Source: Bacillus sp. ISL-41 (GTDB lineage Bacteria; Bacillota; Bacilli; Bacillales; Cytobacillaceae). Taken from it: a stretch of DNA of 64,000 bases. Position numbers and translations under genes: made by a program. This document shows, in pieces, positions 8,339 through 16,945 of this stretch (positions are counted from its first letter, which is position 1; each line of letters begins with the position of its first letter). The notes beneath the pieces are model-generated. The model saw only the letters and a list, made by a program, of their open reading frames with translations, ran no database searches and had not been told where the DNA came from. The stretch covers positions 44,713 to 108,712 of the forward strand of contig NZ_JAGGQP010000013.1 of NCBI RefSeq assembly GCF_018613235.1, read 5' to 3'.

Positions 8339-9108
8339 TCCAATGCTGCTTTAAAGCCATATTTTTTAAAAATGTTCATTGCTTCTTGTCCATTTAGGAA
8401 GTTGAAAAAGTCGATGGACTCATTAGGATGCTCAGTCCCTGCCACTACACCAACCGGATAAACAATAGGATCGTGAAGTGCTTTTCCATTCAAAGGGATA
8501 ATCCTGATTTTATCGGAAATCAGTGCATCTGTTTTATAAACAAAGCCAGCATCGACATTACCTGTTTCAACATAGGAAAGAACCTGGCGTACGTCCTTAG
8601 CAGGAATAACTTTTTGCTCAAGCTTTTCCCATAATTGCAACGATAGCAATGCTTGTTTGGTATACATGCCGGCAGGCACAGATTCGGCAGTGCCCATGGC
8701 AATTCTTTCAATATTAGCGCTAGTCAGCGCTTCAGCTGAGTCGATTTCCTTGTTTTCTTTCTGTGTGATCATTACAAGTTCGTTTCTGAGCAGTTTAACG
8801 CTGTGTTGCTGATCTATAAGCTTTTTGGAAAGTAAGGAATCGAATTTATCCTCAGCCGCGGAAATAAATAAGTCTACTGGGGCACCCTGGGAGATTTGCT
8901 GTTGCAGGGAACCGGATCCGCCAAAATTGAAGACAATATTAATTCCCGGATTCTGTTCCATATATAGTTGCCCAGCTTCTTCCATGACTTCCCGGAGACT
9001 TGCTGCGGCAGAGATAGTCAGCTCCGTTTTCCTTGACTCACTGTCATCTGTACATCCTGAAATGTAGAGTGAGAGGGCTGTGAGAAGAACAATATGTAAT
9101 TTCCTCAA
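8335..9108 (-). CDS. modA: Molybdate-binding lipoprotein
   Basis: About 257 residues, an extracellular substrate-binding lipoprotein for molybdate or tungstate. A lipobox (YISGC) follows the signal sequence. Binding-site segments of ModA are visible: TISAAASLREVMEE, FNFGGSGSLQQQI, GAPVDLFISA and, in the C-terminal lobe, DAGFVYKTDA. The preferred start is TTG 9108, because AAAGG lies nine bases upstream; the ATG at 9117 directly abuts that site. It forms an operon with modB. Molybdate supply fits the two formate dehydrogenases in this window. Confidence 0.9.
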   Translation of the reverse strand: MRKLHIVLLTALSLYISGCTDDSESRKTELTISAAASLREVMEEAGQLYMEQNPGINIVFNFGGSGSLQQQISQGAPVDLFISAAEDKFDSLLSKKLIDQQHSVKLLRNELVMITQKENKEIDSAEALTSANIERIAMGTAESVPAGMYTKQALLSLQLWEKLEQKVIPAKDVRQVLSYVETGNVDAGFVYKTDALISDKIRIIPLNGKALHDPIVYPVGVVAGTEHPNESIDFFNFLNGQEAMNIFKKYGFKAALE

Positions 9109-9264
9109 TCCTGACATCCTTTCAAACAGTCCTTTTTAAACATATACAATAGATATAACTGATTATATCGAAATTAGATTGATCCTACATACAGAAAATA
9201 TCACAAGTTAGTGAAAATATCATGAATCAGGTGCAGGAAAAGAAAAATAGGGGGGGAAAAGAAA

Positions 9265-9285
9265 AAACTGCCTGGCCGGCAGTTT
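9265..9285 (-). terminator. Terminator of the ykuS-like gene
   Basis: AAACTGCC pairs with GGCAGTTT around a 5-nt loop. On the minus strand it is followed by TTTTTTC. Confidence 0.75.
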
Positions 9286-9293
9286 CATAAGTA

Positions 9294-9545
9294 TTATTGA
9301 TTCTGTCCAGTTTTTTGATCAATCTGCCTGCAAACCTCATCTGCGGAAAGTCCGTTTGCCTCAATGACTGATCCTTGTGTTGAAACATCCTGCATCCCCA
9401 TGACGTTTGAGTCTATTCCAGTTACAACACAGCAGTCACAGCCTTGTGCATCAGCTTCTGAGCGTAACTCGACGACATCATGGCCTCTTTCACGCAAGGC
9501 TTCAGAAATATTCGTTAGTGATTGTTCTACACCTACTCTTGCCAT
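9294..9545 (-). CDS. UPF0180 protein, YkuS-like
   Basis: About 83 residues. The phrases [31 protein letters not shown] and DSNVMGMQD closely match the UPF0180/YkuS family as I recall it. The paired cysteines in GCDCCVV are conserved. The function is unknown. The start at 9545 is chosen because AGGAGG lies nine bases upstream and the family begins MAK/R-x-GVE. It has its own terminator. Confidence 0.85.
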   Translation of the reverse strand: MARVGVEQSLTNISEALRERGHDVVELRSEADAQGCDCCVVTGIDSNVMGMQDVSTQGSVIEANGLSADEVCRQIDQKTGQNQ

Positions 9546-9648
9546 CAATAACACCTCCTCACTAATCTAAGTTGTCCGTCAGCAGTATAAAATATTCTTT
9601 TCGCAAGACAATATTAAAGAAGACTATTTGTAAAGTGGAGGGGTATTT

Positions 9649-9783
9649 ATGAGCAATAAAAGAAAAAAGGATCCATCGACAATAGGGTTGAATTCATCCC
9701 AGGTTGAAGGACAGGGGACAACGGTGAGTGAAACAGGCAGCAGAACCGCTGCTTCTTCAAGAAAGAAACAGAAAAAAGATTAA
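9649..9783 (+). CDS. Small basic protein, YuzL-like
   Basis: 44 residues, highly charged, beginning MSNKRKKDPSTIGLNSSQVE and ending in a Lys-rich tail (SSRKKQKKD). GGAGGGG precedes the ATG. The KKDPS-x-x-G-x-x-S pattern resembles the small YuzL family of Bacillus. It resembles small spore-associated proteins in composition, but its role is unknown. A strong terminator follows, which supports a real gene. Confidence 0.65.
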   Translation: MSNKRKKDPSTIGLNSSQVEGQGTTVSETGSRTAASSRKKQKKD

Positions 9784-9815
9784 GAAAGTTAATAAGATCC
9801 AAGCTTTAAACAGAG

Positions 9816-9845
9816 AAACCCTCGGGGATATTCCCGAGGGTTTTT
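9816..9845 (+). terminator. Terminator of the YuzL-like gene
   Basis: AAACCCTCGGG pairs with CCCGAGGGTTT around a 6-nt loop, followed by TTTTTG. Confidence 0.85.
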
Positions 9846-9907
9846 GTGATTATCCAGGAAATTATAAAAGCATTTAGGTTTGGATAACTACAAGTAGTTG
9901 TCTTAAT

Positions 9908-10266
9908 CCAGTTCCAGCGCCTAACCCCTCGAGACGCTTGTCTAGCTGCGGCTCCTAACTCCTCGAGACGTTTCGGTCCTGACAATGAAGTCAAAGAGCG
10001 ACTTCACTGTCAGGACCTCCAACGCTTGTCGGAGTTGGGCAGTCGCCTCCGCTTTTCCAATTGTCCAGTGTCGCCTCCTAGAAACTCCGAAACTTCAACA
10101 CCTCCGACAGAAGCAAAAAACGCTTCTTTGTCGGCGTCTCCAGTTTCTGTGTTTCTGGACAGTCGGCTATACTCTTCGGTTTCGGTCCTGCCAATGAAGT
10201 CAAAGAACGACTTCACTGTCTGGACCTCCAGCGCTTGTCGGGGCTGAACGAGGCGCTTGCGCTTAT
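9908..10266. repeat. Composite hairpin-rich dispersed repeat
   Basis: A GC-rich block between the YuzL-like gene and the ABC-F gene. Two copies of a module begin CGGTCCTG at 9974 and 10193, 219 bp apart, and end GACCTCC followed by a CGCTTGTCGG-like phrase. The first copy folds into a 17-bp hairpin with one mismatch (9975-10016). A third hairpin (CCGACA...TGTCGG, near 10100-10130) and pairs such as GTCCAG/CTGGAC lie between them. Phrases such as CCAGCGCCTA, CCCCTCGAG and GGCGCTTGCGCTT are recalled as a common Bacillus dispersed repeat. This looks like one copy inserted in or duplicated within another. Confidence 0.65.
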
Positions 10267-10271
10267 TGTAC

Positions 10272-11891
<1,620 letters not shown>

Positions 11892-11919
11892 TTATTTAGT
11901 AGCCTCCATTAATATATAT

Positions 11920-11935
11920 CCCAAAGATTATAACA
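11920..11935 (-). promoter_or_regulatory. -10 element of the ABC-F gene promoter
   Basis: TATAAT occurs on the minus strand at 11932-11927, 36 bases upstream of the start codon. No strong -35 is evident. The leader is too short for an attenuator. Confidence 0.5.
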
Positions 11936-12195
11936 TGTTTAAATGCTATGAGCGAATGAATGGAACATTTTTTTGTTGAAAGGTGTTTTTAGAGGGAACA
12001 AAATGGGAAAAGGCGAGAGTAGTAACTAAATGAGATAATTTGTTTCTGATTTATCACAATGTTTACGGAGTGTCTATTGGGAAATTTGCGATTATTTTTG
12101 ATAGCTACTGTCAATTTTTTTGCTCATTTTCACACATATTTCTTATTTTTCATGTAAAATAAGAATAGATAAAGATGGTAAAAGGAGTTTTTGAA

Positions 12196-12333
12196 ATGGC
12201 TAAAAAGCAGCTGGTTGATTTTGTTAACCGTCTAAAGGAATCAGGGATAAAAGTCAGCTTCACTAAGCCAAAATCAGAATTTTTCTCCCTGCAAAAAACT
12301 GAGAAACATCCCACAACAGTGAATTCGCATTAA
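12196..12333 (+). CDS. Small protein of unknown function
   Basis: 45 residues: MAKKQLVDFVNRLKESG followed by a basic, Ser/Thr-rich tail. AAGGAG lies nine bases before the ATG, and a strong terminator follows at 12428-12459. These signals support translation. I do not recognise the family. The first 20 residues could form an amphipathic helix. Confidence 0.6.
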   Translation: MAKKQLVDFVNRLKESGIKVSFTKPKSEFFSLQKTEKHPTTVNSH

Positions 12334-12427
12334 GAGATAGACATGCTTATCATTATACAGATTCTGCATTCAAGAAGTATTAAAACAGATATAATGAAAA
12401 GTAAACATGTAAGCTAAATAGAACAGC

Positions 12428-12459
12428 AAAAAAAGCGGTGCATTCAGCCGCTTTTTTTT
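12428..12459. terminator. Bidirectional terminator
   Basis: AAAGCGG pairs with CCGCTTT with A-runs on one side and T-runs on the other. It can serve both the small gene at 12196 and the converging SCO gene. Confidence 0.85.
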
Positions 12460-12465
12460 CGTGGT

Positions 12466-13065
12466 CTATAACTCATCCATTATTTCATCGAAAACTTCAT
12501 CTTTATTGAAATCTTCCCCCATCGGGAATTTTTTTATGAATTTATTGTTTTTATCAATCAGGTAAGTAAATGTACTATGGACATAGAAGCCATTCCCTGG
12601 ATCACGAAACTGGAATTGGAATGTATCGGCAACCTGTTTGATTTTCTTTTGCTCTTCGAGAGTGTTGGCTTGATCACCAGTAAGGAATATCCAATTCCCA
12701 TCATTTTCAAGTCCGAAATTGTCCATGTATTTTCTTAAAACTTCAGGGGTATCCCGGTAAGGGTCAATTGTAACAGTAACAAACTGAACTTCCTTCCCAT
12801 ATACTCCTTCTTCGATCAAGTCTTTGCGCAGCAGGTTCATTTTTTGTGTGGTCGTTGGGCAGATATCAGGACAATGAGTATAGATGAATTCCACAAGTTT
12901 GATGGTCTCTGTTTCTTCTCCAAAAGTGTAGAGTTCTTCATCCATGGTTACGAGCGTGATGTCCTCTGGAATCTGCGCATTGGCATCCCTGATTAGAAAG
13001 AATGAAATTCCCGATGTAATGCCTATTAACACAATTAATGAACTGATAAGATAGATTTTTTTCAT
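12466..13065 (-). CDS. SCO1/SenC-family copper chaperone or thiol protein
   Basis: 199 residues. An N-terminal membrane anchor (residues 4-25) is followed by an extracellular thioredoxin-like domain. The copper/thiol motif CPDIC gives Cys65 and Cys69, and the distal ligand is His163 in YVHSTFTYLID. SCO proteins deliver copper to, or reduce the CuA site of, cytochrome c oxidase. A role in oxidase assembly is inferred. It converges on the small gene at 12196; the hairpin array lies between it and fnr. Confidence 0.88.
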   Translation of the reverse strand: MKKIYLISSLIVLIGITSGISFFLIRDANAQIPEDITLVTMDEELYTFGEETETIKLVEFIYTHCPDICPTTTQKMNLLRKDLIEEGVYGKEVQFVTVTIDPYRDTPEVLRKYMDNFGLENDGNWIFLTGDQANTLEEQKKIKQVADTFQFQFRDPGNGFYVHSTFTYLIDKNNKFIKKFPMGEDFNKDEVFDEIMDEL

Positions 13066-13340
13066 AACACAATCCTCCCCCTTATTAAGATATAAAAAAT
13101 ATAAGGAAAATCATATGGACATTGTGTGAACTATGTTTAATATGGCACTTTCGAAAAAAATCAGTGAATATTCTTGAAATAAAATGAATGAGATATAATG
13201 AATTGTAAAAACATTTTCAATGTCCATGGGAATACAAAGGGGACTAAAACTTGAAAGTTGATAAGATTTTAAAATACATATTATAAATTGCAAGATTGCT
13301 CCTGATTAACAAAGCTGGTTTTTATCTTGTAGAGAGGAAA

Positions 13341-13512
13341 AGCAACATAAGGGTATAGCTTGGCCTGAACGGTACCCTTATGAGGAACGGGAAGACTGCA
13401 TAAGGGCATAGCTCGCCCCGAACGGTGCCCTTATGAGGAGTGGAAAGGCAGCATAAGGGTATTGTTCGAACCTGATTGTACCCATGCTTGAATCTTTGTG
13501 CTTTATGTTGCT
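13341..13512. repeat. Three-unit tandem hairpin array, 53-bp period
   Basis: Units start at 13347, 13400 and 13453, exactly 53 bp apart. Each carries a hairpin: ATAAGGGTA/TACCCTTAT in unit 1, ATAAGGGCA/TGCCCTTAT in unit 2 and a decayed GGGTA/TACCC in unit 3. One base pair changes on both arms between units 1 and 2. The array is closed by an outer inverted repeat, AGCAACATAA at 13341 and TTATGTTGCT at 13503. It lies between the SCO gene and fnr, and contains no gene. Confidence 0.8.
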
Positions 13513-13526
13513 TCCATTTTCCGTAA

Positions 13527-14228
13527 TCACTCAATATTGCAATACTCGATTGGACAATTTTCACAGTCGATTTGTTGTTTTAAGTAGTCCAGGTTATGGA
13601 TGATGATCCTCTTCTTGTGTATGGAGATGATTCCTTCATCACGCAGTTCACCGAGCATGCGGCTGACGCTTTCCCGCGCGGTTCCACAATAGTTAGCTAA
13701 ATCTTGGTTTGTGATTGGTACATTGATGTGAATGCCATCCTCCTGTTTAGTGCCATAACTATTGCTTAGCCTGATCAATGTTGAATACAACGCTCCTTTT
13801 TTACCGTTCAAGACAAGGTCGCGGAATTTAGTTATCGTTCTTCGGATATGGTCATTCATCCACTTAAGGAATTGGTACGCAAGCTGGCTGTTATTGAATA
13901 ATACTTGTTCCAGATTTTCAATATTTACAGCTGCTGCTTCACCATCTTCAACTACTCGTGCATTGAATAAGTATCTAGGGCCTGCTGTAAAGAGGGTTAG
14001 TTCACCTACAATGTCTTTTTTATTACATAATCTTAAATACAATTCTTTTCCCTCGGCGTTCATTTTTGAGATTTGTACCTTGCCGGACAGAATAACATAC
14101 ATCTCCTTTGCTTCCTGCCCCTCGCGGAATAAAAAAGTTCCTTTCTTGAATTTAATGATTTTTTCGGATGCTTTTATTAATTCGCTCATCTCATAAGTTA
14201 GGTTAGTTTGATTTTCCTGGCTGGCCAC
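13527..14228 (-). CDS. fnr: Crp/Fnr-family oxygen-responsive regulator
   Basis: 233 residues. An N-terminal cyclic-nucleotide-type beta barrel (about 15-130) is followed by a dimer helix and a C-terminal helix-turn-helix (TNQDLANYCGTARESVSRML near 175-195). The last residues hold Cys222, Cys225 and Cys230 (CENCPIEYC), the arrangement that binds a [4Fe-4S] cluster in Bacillus Fnr, unlike the N-terminal cluster in E. coli FNR. It should sense oxygen and activate anaerobic genes. The start is GTG 14228 behind GGTGGAG. A perfect Fnr-type site occurs upstream of the formate/nitrite channel gene in this window. Confidence 0.9.
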   Translation of the reverse strand: MASQENQTNLTYEMSELIKASEKIIKFKKGTFLFREGQEAKEMYVILSGKVQISKMNAEGKELYLRLCNKKDIVGELTLFTAGPRYLFNARVVEDGEAAAVNIENLEQVLFNNSQLAYQFLKWMNDHIRRTITKFRDLVLNGKKGALYSTLIRLSNSYGTKQEDGIHINVPITNQDLANYCGTARESVSRMLGELRDEGIISIHKKRIIIHNLDYLKQQIDCENCPIEYCNIE

Positions 14229-14364
14229 ACAATCTCCACCTTTTCCGTCCGTTGTTTAACCCTAATTTAAAATGAAATATAAACAATAGGTCAATAGAGA
14301 AAATGTGAACAATCTGTTTTGGACTGGTTGTTTCTAACTTTATAACTTAATTGGATAAATGTGG

Positions 14365-14394
14365 TTGACTATTCTGGTGTAATCGAAGTATTCT
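14365..14394 (+). promoter_or_regulatory. Promoter of the MutS2-like leader
   Basis: TTGACT at 14365-14370 and TATTCT at 14389-14394 are separated by 18 bp. Transcription would begin near 14401, giving a leader of about 313 nt before the MutS2-like start. Confidence 0.6.
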
Positions 14395-14434
14395 ATTGTT
14401 GAAGATAATTTTTTTATATTAGGGAGTATGTTTT

Positions 14435-14458
14435 ATGTTAGGTGTCGTTCTTAACTAA
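14435..14458 (+). CDS. Leader peptide uORF1
   Basis: Seven codons, reading MLGVVLN then TAA. AGGGAG lies eight bases before the ATG, a good ribosome binding site for so short a frame. Its last codons are the left partner of the long-range pairing with 14537-14545, so a ribosome on it would change the leader fold. A role as a leader peptide is inferred. Confidence 0.55.
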   Translation: MLGVVLN

Positions 14459-14583
14459 ACCGTTAATTTCATACGGTCAATCCGGATTTTTTATTAGGCC
14501 TGCTATAGGTTTATTTAATTATGCGCTGGATTGAATGTTAAGAACAATGAACATAGTAAAGCATGCTTGATATCCGTAAGCAG

Positions 14584-14613
14584 AAGCTGTGTACTTGTAC
14601 ACAGCTTTTTCTT
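14584..14613 (+). terminator. Leader terminator 1
   Basis: AAGCTGTGTA pairs perfectly with TACACAGCTT around a CTTG loop, followed by TTTTTC. It lies 101 bases upstream of the MutS2-like gene and would stop most transcripts if unregulated. Confidence 0.85.
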
Positions 14614-14635
14614 TTGGAAAGGAGTGCCCGCAGCC

Positions 14636-14698
14636 ATGTCTGCGAGGTATTTTAGAAGCCGCTGTGGACTTGTTCCATTGCGGCTTTTTTATATTTAA
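14636..14698 (+). CDS. Leader peptide uORF2 overlapping terminator 2
   Basis: Twenty codons beginning MSARYFRSRCG and ending FYI, with stop TAA just before the AGGAGG of the MutS2-like gene. GGAAAGGAG lies 11 bases upstream, slightly far. Its Arg-Ser-Arg codons (14654-14662) coincide with the left arm of terminator 2. A ribosome paused there would block the hairpin. Arg-X-Arg is a known macrolide-dependent stall motif. The peptide itself has no other recognisable feature. Confidence 0.45.
   Translation: MSARYFRSRCGLVPLRLFYI
14656..14691 (+). terminator. Leader terminator 2
   Basis: AAGCCGC pairs with GCGGCTT, with an inner TGGA/TCCA stem, followed by TTTTTT. The entire hairpin lies inside uORF2. 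Confidence 0.75.
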
Positions 14699-14713
14699 AA
14701 GGAGGAAACTAAC

Positions 14714-16642
14714 TTGAACGAACAAACATTTACGGTTCTTGGTTATGACAAAATAAAGGAAGAAATCGCCGGGTTTGCTTTAACGGAATCAGGGCGAATA
14801 AAAGCAAGGGATATGCAGCCTTCCACCAATCTGCAGCAGATCACATCATGGCAGGCGGAAGTTTATGAAGCAATTGAAATTCTCAGGATTAGTTCCAGTG
14901 TTCCCATCCATGGACTTGAAGGGATGGAAACAGTGCTTAAGGGATTTAACAAAGGAATTCCGCTTCGGACAGAGCAACTGGTGCTGCTGCTTTCCTTCTT
15001 GGAGACTTGCAACAAGATTCGCCGTTTTATGAAGGATAAGGAGTATGTCGCTCCCAGAGTTTCTTCGTATGTCCATGGAATCGAAGAACTTCCCGAACTT
15101 GCTGCTGAGATACAAAGGTGTATTCGAAACGGGCAGATTGATGATTACGCATCCAGGGAACTATTGAGGGTCCGGAAACAAATAGGAATCCAGGAAGAAC
15201 GTTTAAAAGAGAGGCTAAACCAGTTGTTGAAATCTGCAAAAATAAAACCATATCTTCAAGAAGCTGTCATCAGCCAAAGAAACGGCAGGTATGTTGTTCC
15301 TGTAAAGAAGGAATATCGCGGCAAGGTAAGAGGAGCGGTCCTTGATACATCGGCATCAGGCTCAACCCTTTTTATGGAACCAGAAGAAATTGGCTCATTC
15401 CAGGACCAAATGGAATGGCTTTATCTAGATGAGCAAACCGAAGTGGAGAAAGTGCTGTTCGCCTTGACTGGTCTGGCTGAGGAGAAAGAAAAGGAGATCC
15501 GGATGGCCATGGAGACGATGGTTCACTATGACTTCCTGTTTGCAAAAGCGAAATATTGCAGGGTTATTGACGCAAAAAAAGTTGCCATTATTGACGACCC
15601 AGTCATTTTATTCAATGAAGCGCGCCATCCGCTGCTTGGTGAAAAAGCGGTTCCGTTAAATATTGAAATCGGAACAGATTATCATGCTCTTATCATTACT
15701 GGACCGAATACAGGCGGGAAAACCGTTTCCATCAAGACAGCAGGGCTGCTTTCATTAATGGCACAAAGCGGTCTGCTTCTGCCGGTAGACGAGGGGAGCA
15801 CTGCGGGAATTTTTCATAAAGTCCTTGTCGATATAGGAGATGGGCAAAGCATTGAGCAAAATCTGAGCACTTTCAGTTCCAGGATTGTCAATATAATAGA
15901 GATCTTGAAGGAAACCAATGACAAGACGCTTGTCCTCCTTGATGAGCTGGGCTCAGGGACTGATCCGGGTGAAGGGATGGGGCTTGCCACAGCCATTCTT
16001 GAGAACCTGAACAATAAGGGAGCGACTATATTTGCGACAACGCACTACAGCGAGATTAAGGACTTCGCTGACAATCATGATGATTTCATGAATGGTTCAA
16101 TGGAATTTAATCTTGATACACTTAAGCCAACTTATCGTCTGCGGATCGGAAAGGGTGGGGAAAGCCAGGCTTTTGCGATTGCGCTGAAACTGGGCGTTCA
16201 TCCAAAGCTGCTTGAACGGGCTCATGAAATAACCTACAAAGCAGAGCATGATTACACTTCGTTATTTGCAGATGATCCTGCTGCCTTGAAAGCAAGAGAG
16301 CGGCAAATCACTGCAAACAGACATAAAAGACAGAAGCGTTCTAAGGTTTCAAAGAAGCCAGTGGTAAAGTTTGAAATGGGTGATAGTGTTCATGTATTAA
16401 ACACTGGGGAACTGGGTGTTGTTTATAGGGGACCAGACATTCAGGGGAATTACCTCGTCCGGGTCAGGGAGCGAAAAGTCGAGGTGAATCATAAACGCCT
16501 AAAGCTGAACTTGCCTGCGTCAGAGCTTTATCCGGAAGACTATGATTTCAATATTATTTTTGAGTCCAAAGTCCATCGGAAGCTGTTGAATAGAATGGAT
16601 AAAAAACATATCCAAGAAAGTGTTATGCGTGAAGATACTTGA
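14714..16642 (+). CDS. MutS2-like ATPase lacking the Smr domain
   Basis: 642 residues against about 785 for Bacillus MutS2. The N-terminal helical domains and the MutS clamp-like region are present. The ATPase domain follows, with Walker A GPNTGGKT at 330-337, Walker B VLLDELGSG (Asp410, Glu411) and ATTHYSEIK near 440. A KOW-like domain occupies about 553-600 (FEMGDSVHVLNTGELGVVY). The C-terminal Smr nuclease domain of MutS2 is missing. MutS2 (RqcU) is known to act on collided ribosomes, so a ribosome-linked role is inferred. The start is TTG 14714 behind AGGAGG. The attenuator-like leader upstream suggests induction when translation is disturbed. Confidence 0.8.
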   Translation: MNEQTFTVLGYDKIKEEIAGFALTESGRIKARDMQPSTNLQQITSWQAEVYEAIEILRISSSVPIHGLEGMETVLKGFNKGIPLRTEQLVLLLSFLETCNKIRRFMKDKEYVAPRVSSYVHGIEELPELAAEIQRCIRNGQIDDYASRELLRVRKQIGIQEERLKERLNQLLKSAKIKPYLQEAVISQRNGRYVVPVKKEYRGKVRGAVLDTSASGSTLFMEPEEIGSFQDQMEWLYLDEQTEVEKVLFALTGLAEEKEKEIRMAMETMVHYDFLFAKAKYCRVIDAKKVAIIDDPVILFNEARHPLLGEKAVPLNIEIGTDYHALIITGPNTGGKTVSIKTAGLLSLMAQSGLLLPVDEGSTAGIFHKVLVDIGDGQSIEQNLSTFSSRIVNIIEILKETNDKTLVLLDELGSGTDPGEGMGLATAILENLNNKGATIFATTHYSEIKDFADNHDDFMNGSMEFNLDTLKPTYRLRIGKGGESQAFAIALKLGVHPKLLERAHEITYKAEHDYTSLFADDPAALKARERQITANRHKRQKRSKVSKKPVVKFEMGDSVHVLNTGELGVVYRGPDIQGNYLVRVRERKVEVNHKRLKLNLPASELYPEDYDFNIIFESKVHRKLLNRMDKKHIQESVMREDT

Positions 16643-16674
16643 ATCAAACCTGGGAATTTATTTATAGAATTCCG

Positions 16675-16712
16675 CTAGAGAGCCTTTTTAACAGAAAGGG
16701 CTCTTTTAGCGT
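16675..16712 (+). terminator. Terminator of the MutS2-like gene
   Basis: AGAGCC pairs with GGCTCT, with extra flanking pairs (CTA/TAG), followed by a short T-run. Confidence 0.65.
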
Positions 16713-16865
16713 TTGCAATGCTTGTAAAAGGAAGGATTCTGTCAAACACCTAAGGGATTTCCCCTATTCATTTATAGGGTTAAAAGGCTGTTCTTCATAA
16801 AAACGCTCCAAAATGCAAATGAAAACGCTTCGAAAATGGACATAAACAGTTCATGGTGTTATCTA

Positions 16866-16894
16866 TTAACAAACTCTGATTTCGGGTTTAAGAT
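16866..16894 (+). promoter_or_regulatory. Promoter of the formate/nitrite channel gene
   Basis: TTAACA at 16866-16871 and TAAGAT at 16889-16894 are separated by 17 bp. The transcript would start near 16901, upstream of the Fnr-type site. Confidence 0.5.
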
Positions 16895-16911
16895 TAATCT
16901 ATCAGCAAAAA

Positions 16912-16927
16912 TGTGATTTTATTCACA
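16912..16927. promoter_or_regulatory. Perfect Fnr/Crp-type operator
   Basis: TGTGA-N6-TCACA, a perfect match to the Fnr consensus, with centre at 16919.5, only 26 bases before the start codon. If the promoter above is right, it sits near +19, a position suited to repression. If a weaker promoter lies elsewhere, activation is possible. Confidence 0.7.
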
Positions 16928-16945
16928 AATAGAGGAGTCTTAATA

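Larger units (their letters stand above)
14401..14713 (+). promoter_or_regulatory. Attenuator-like leader with two uORFs and two terminators
   Basis: The leader holds a 7-codon uORF at 14435, a strong terminator at 14584-14613, a second uORF at 14636-14698 and a second terminator at 14656-14691 whose left arm is inside the second uORF. GTTCTTAAC at 14447-14455, in the last codons of uORF1, is perfectly complementary to GTTAAGAAC at 14537-14545, allowing alternative folds. The layout is that of ribosome-controlled attenuation, as in antibiotic-inducible resistance leaders. The inducer is unknown. Confidence 0.6.

Noticed and set aside
14401..14713. T-box riboswitch
   Set aside because: No T-box consensus (TGGNACCGCG) or specifier region was found; uORFs explain the terminators better.
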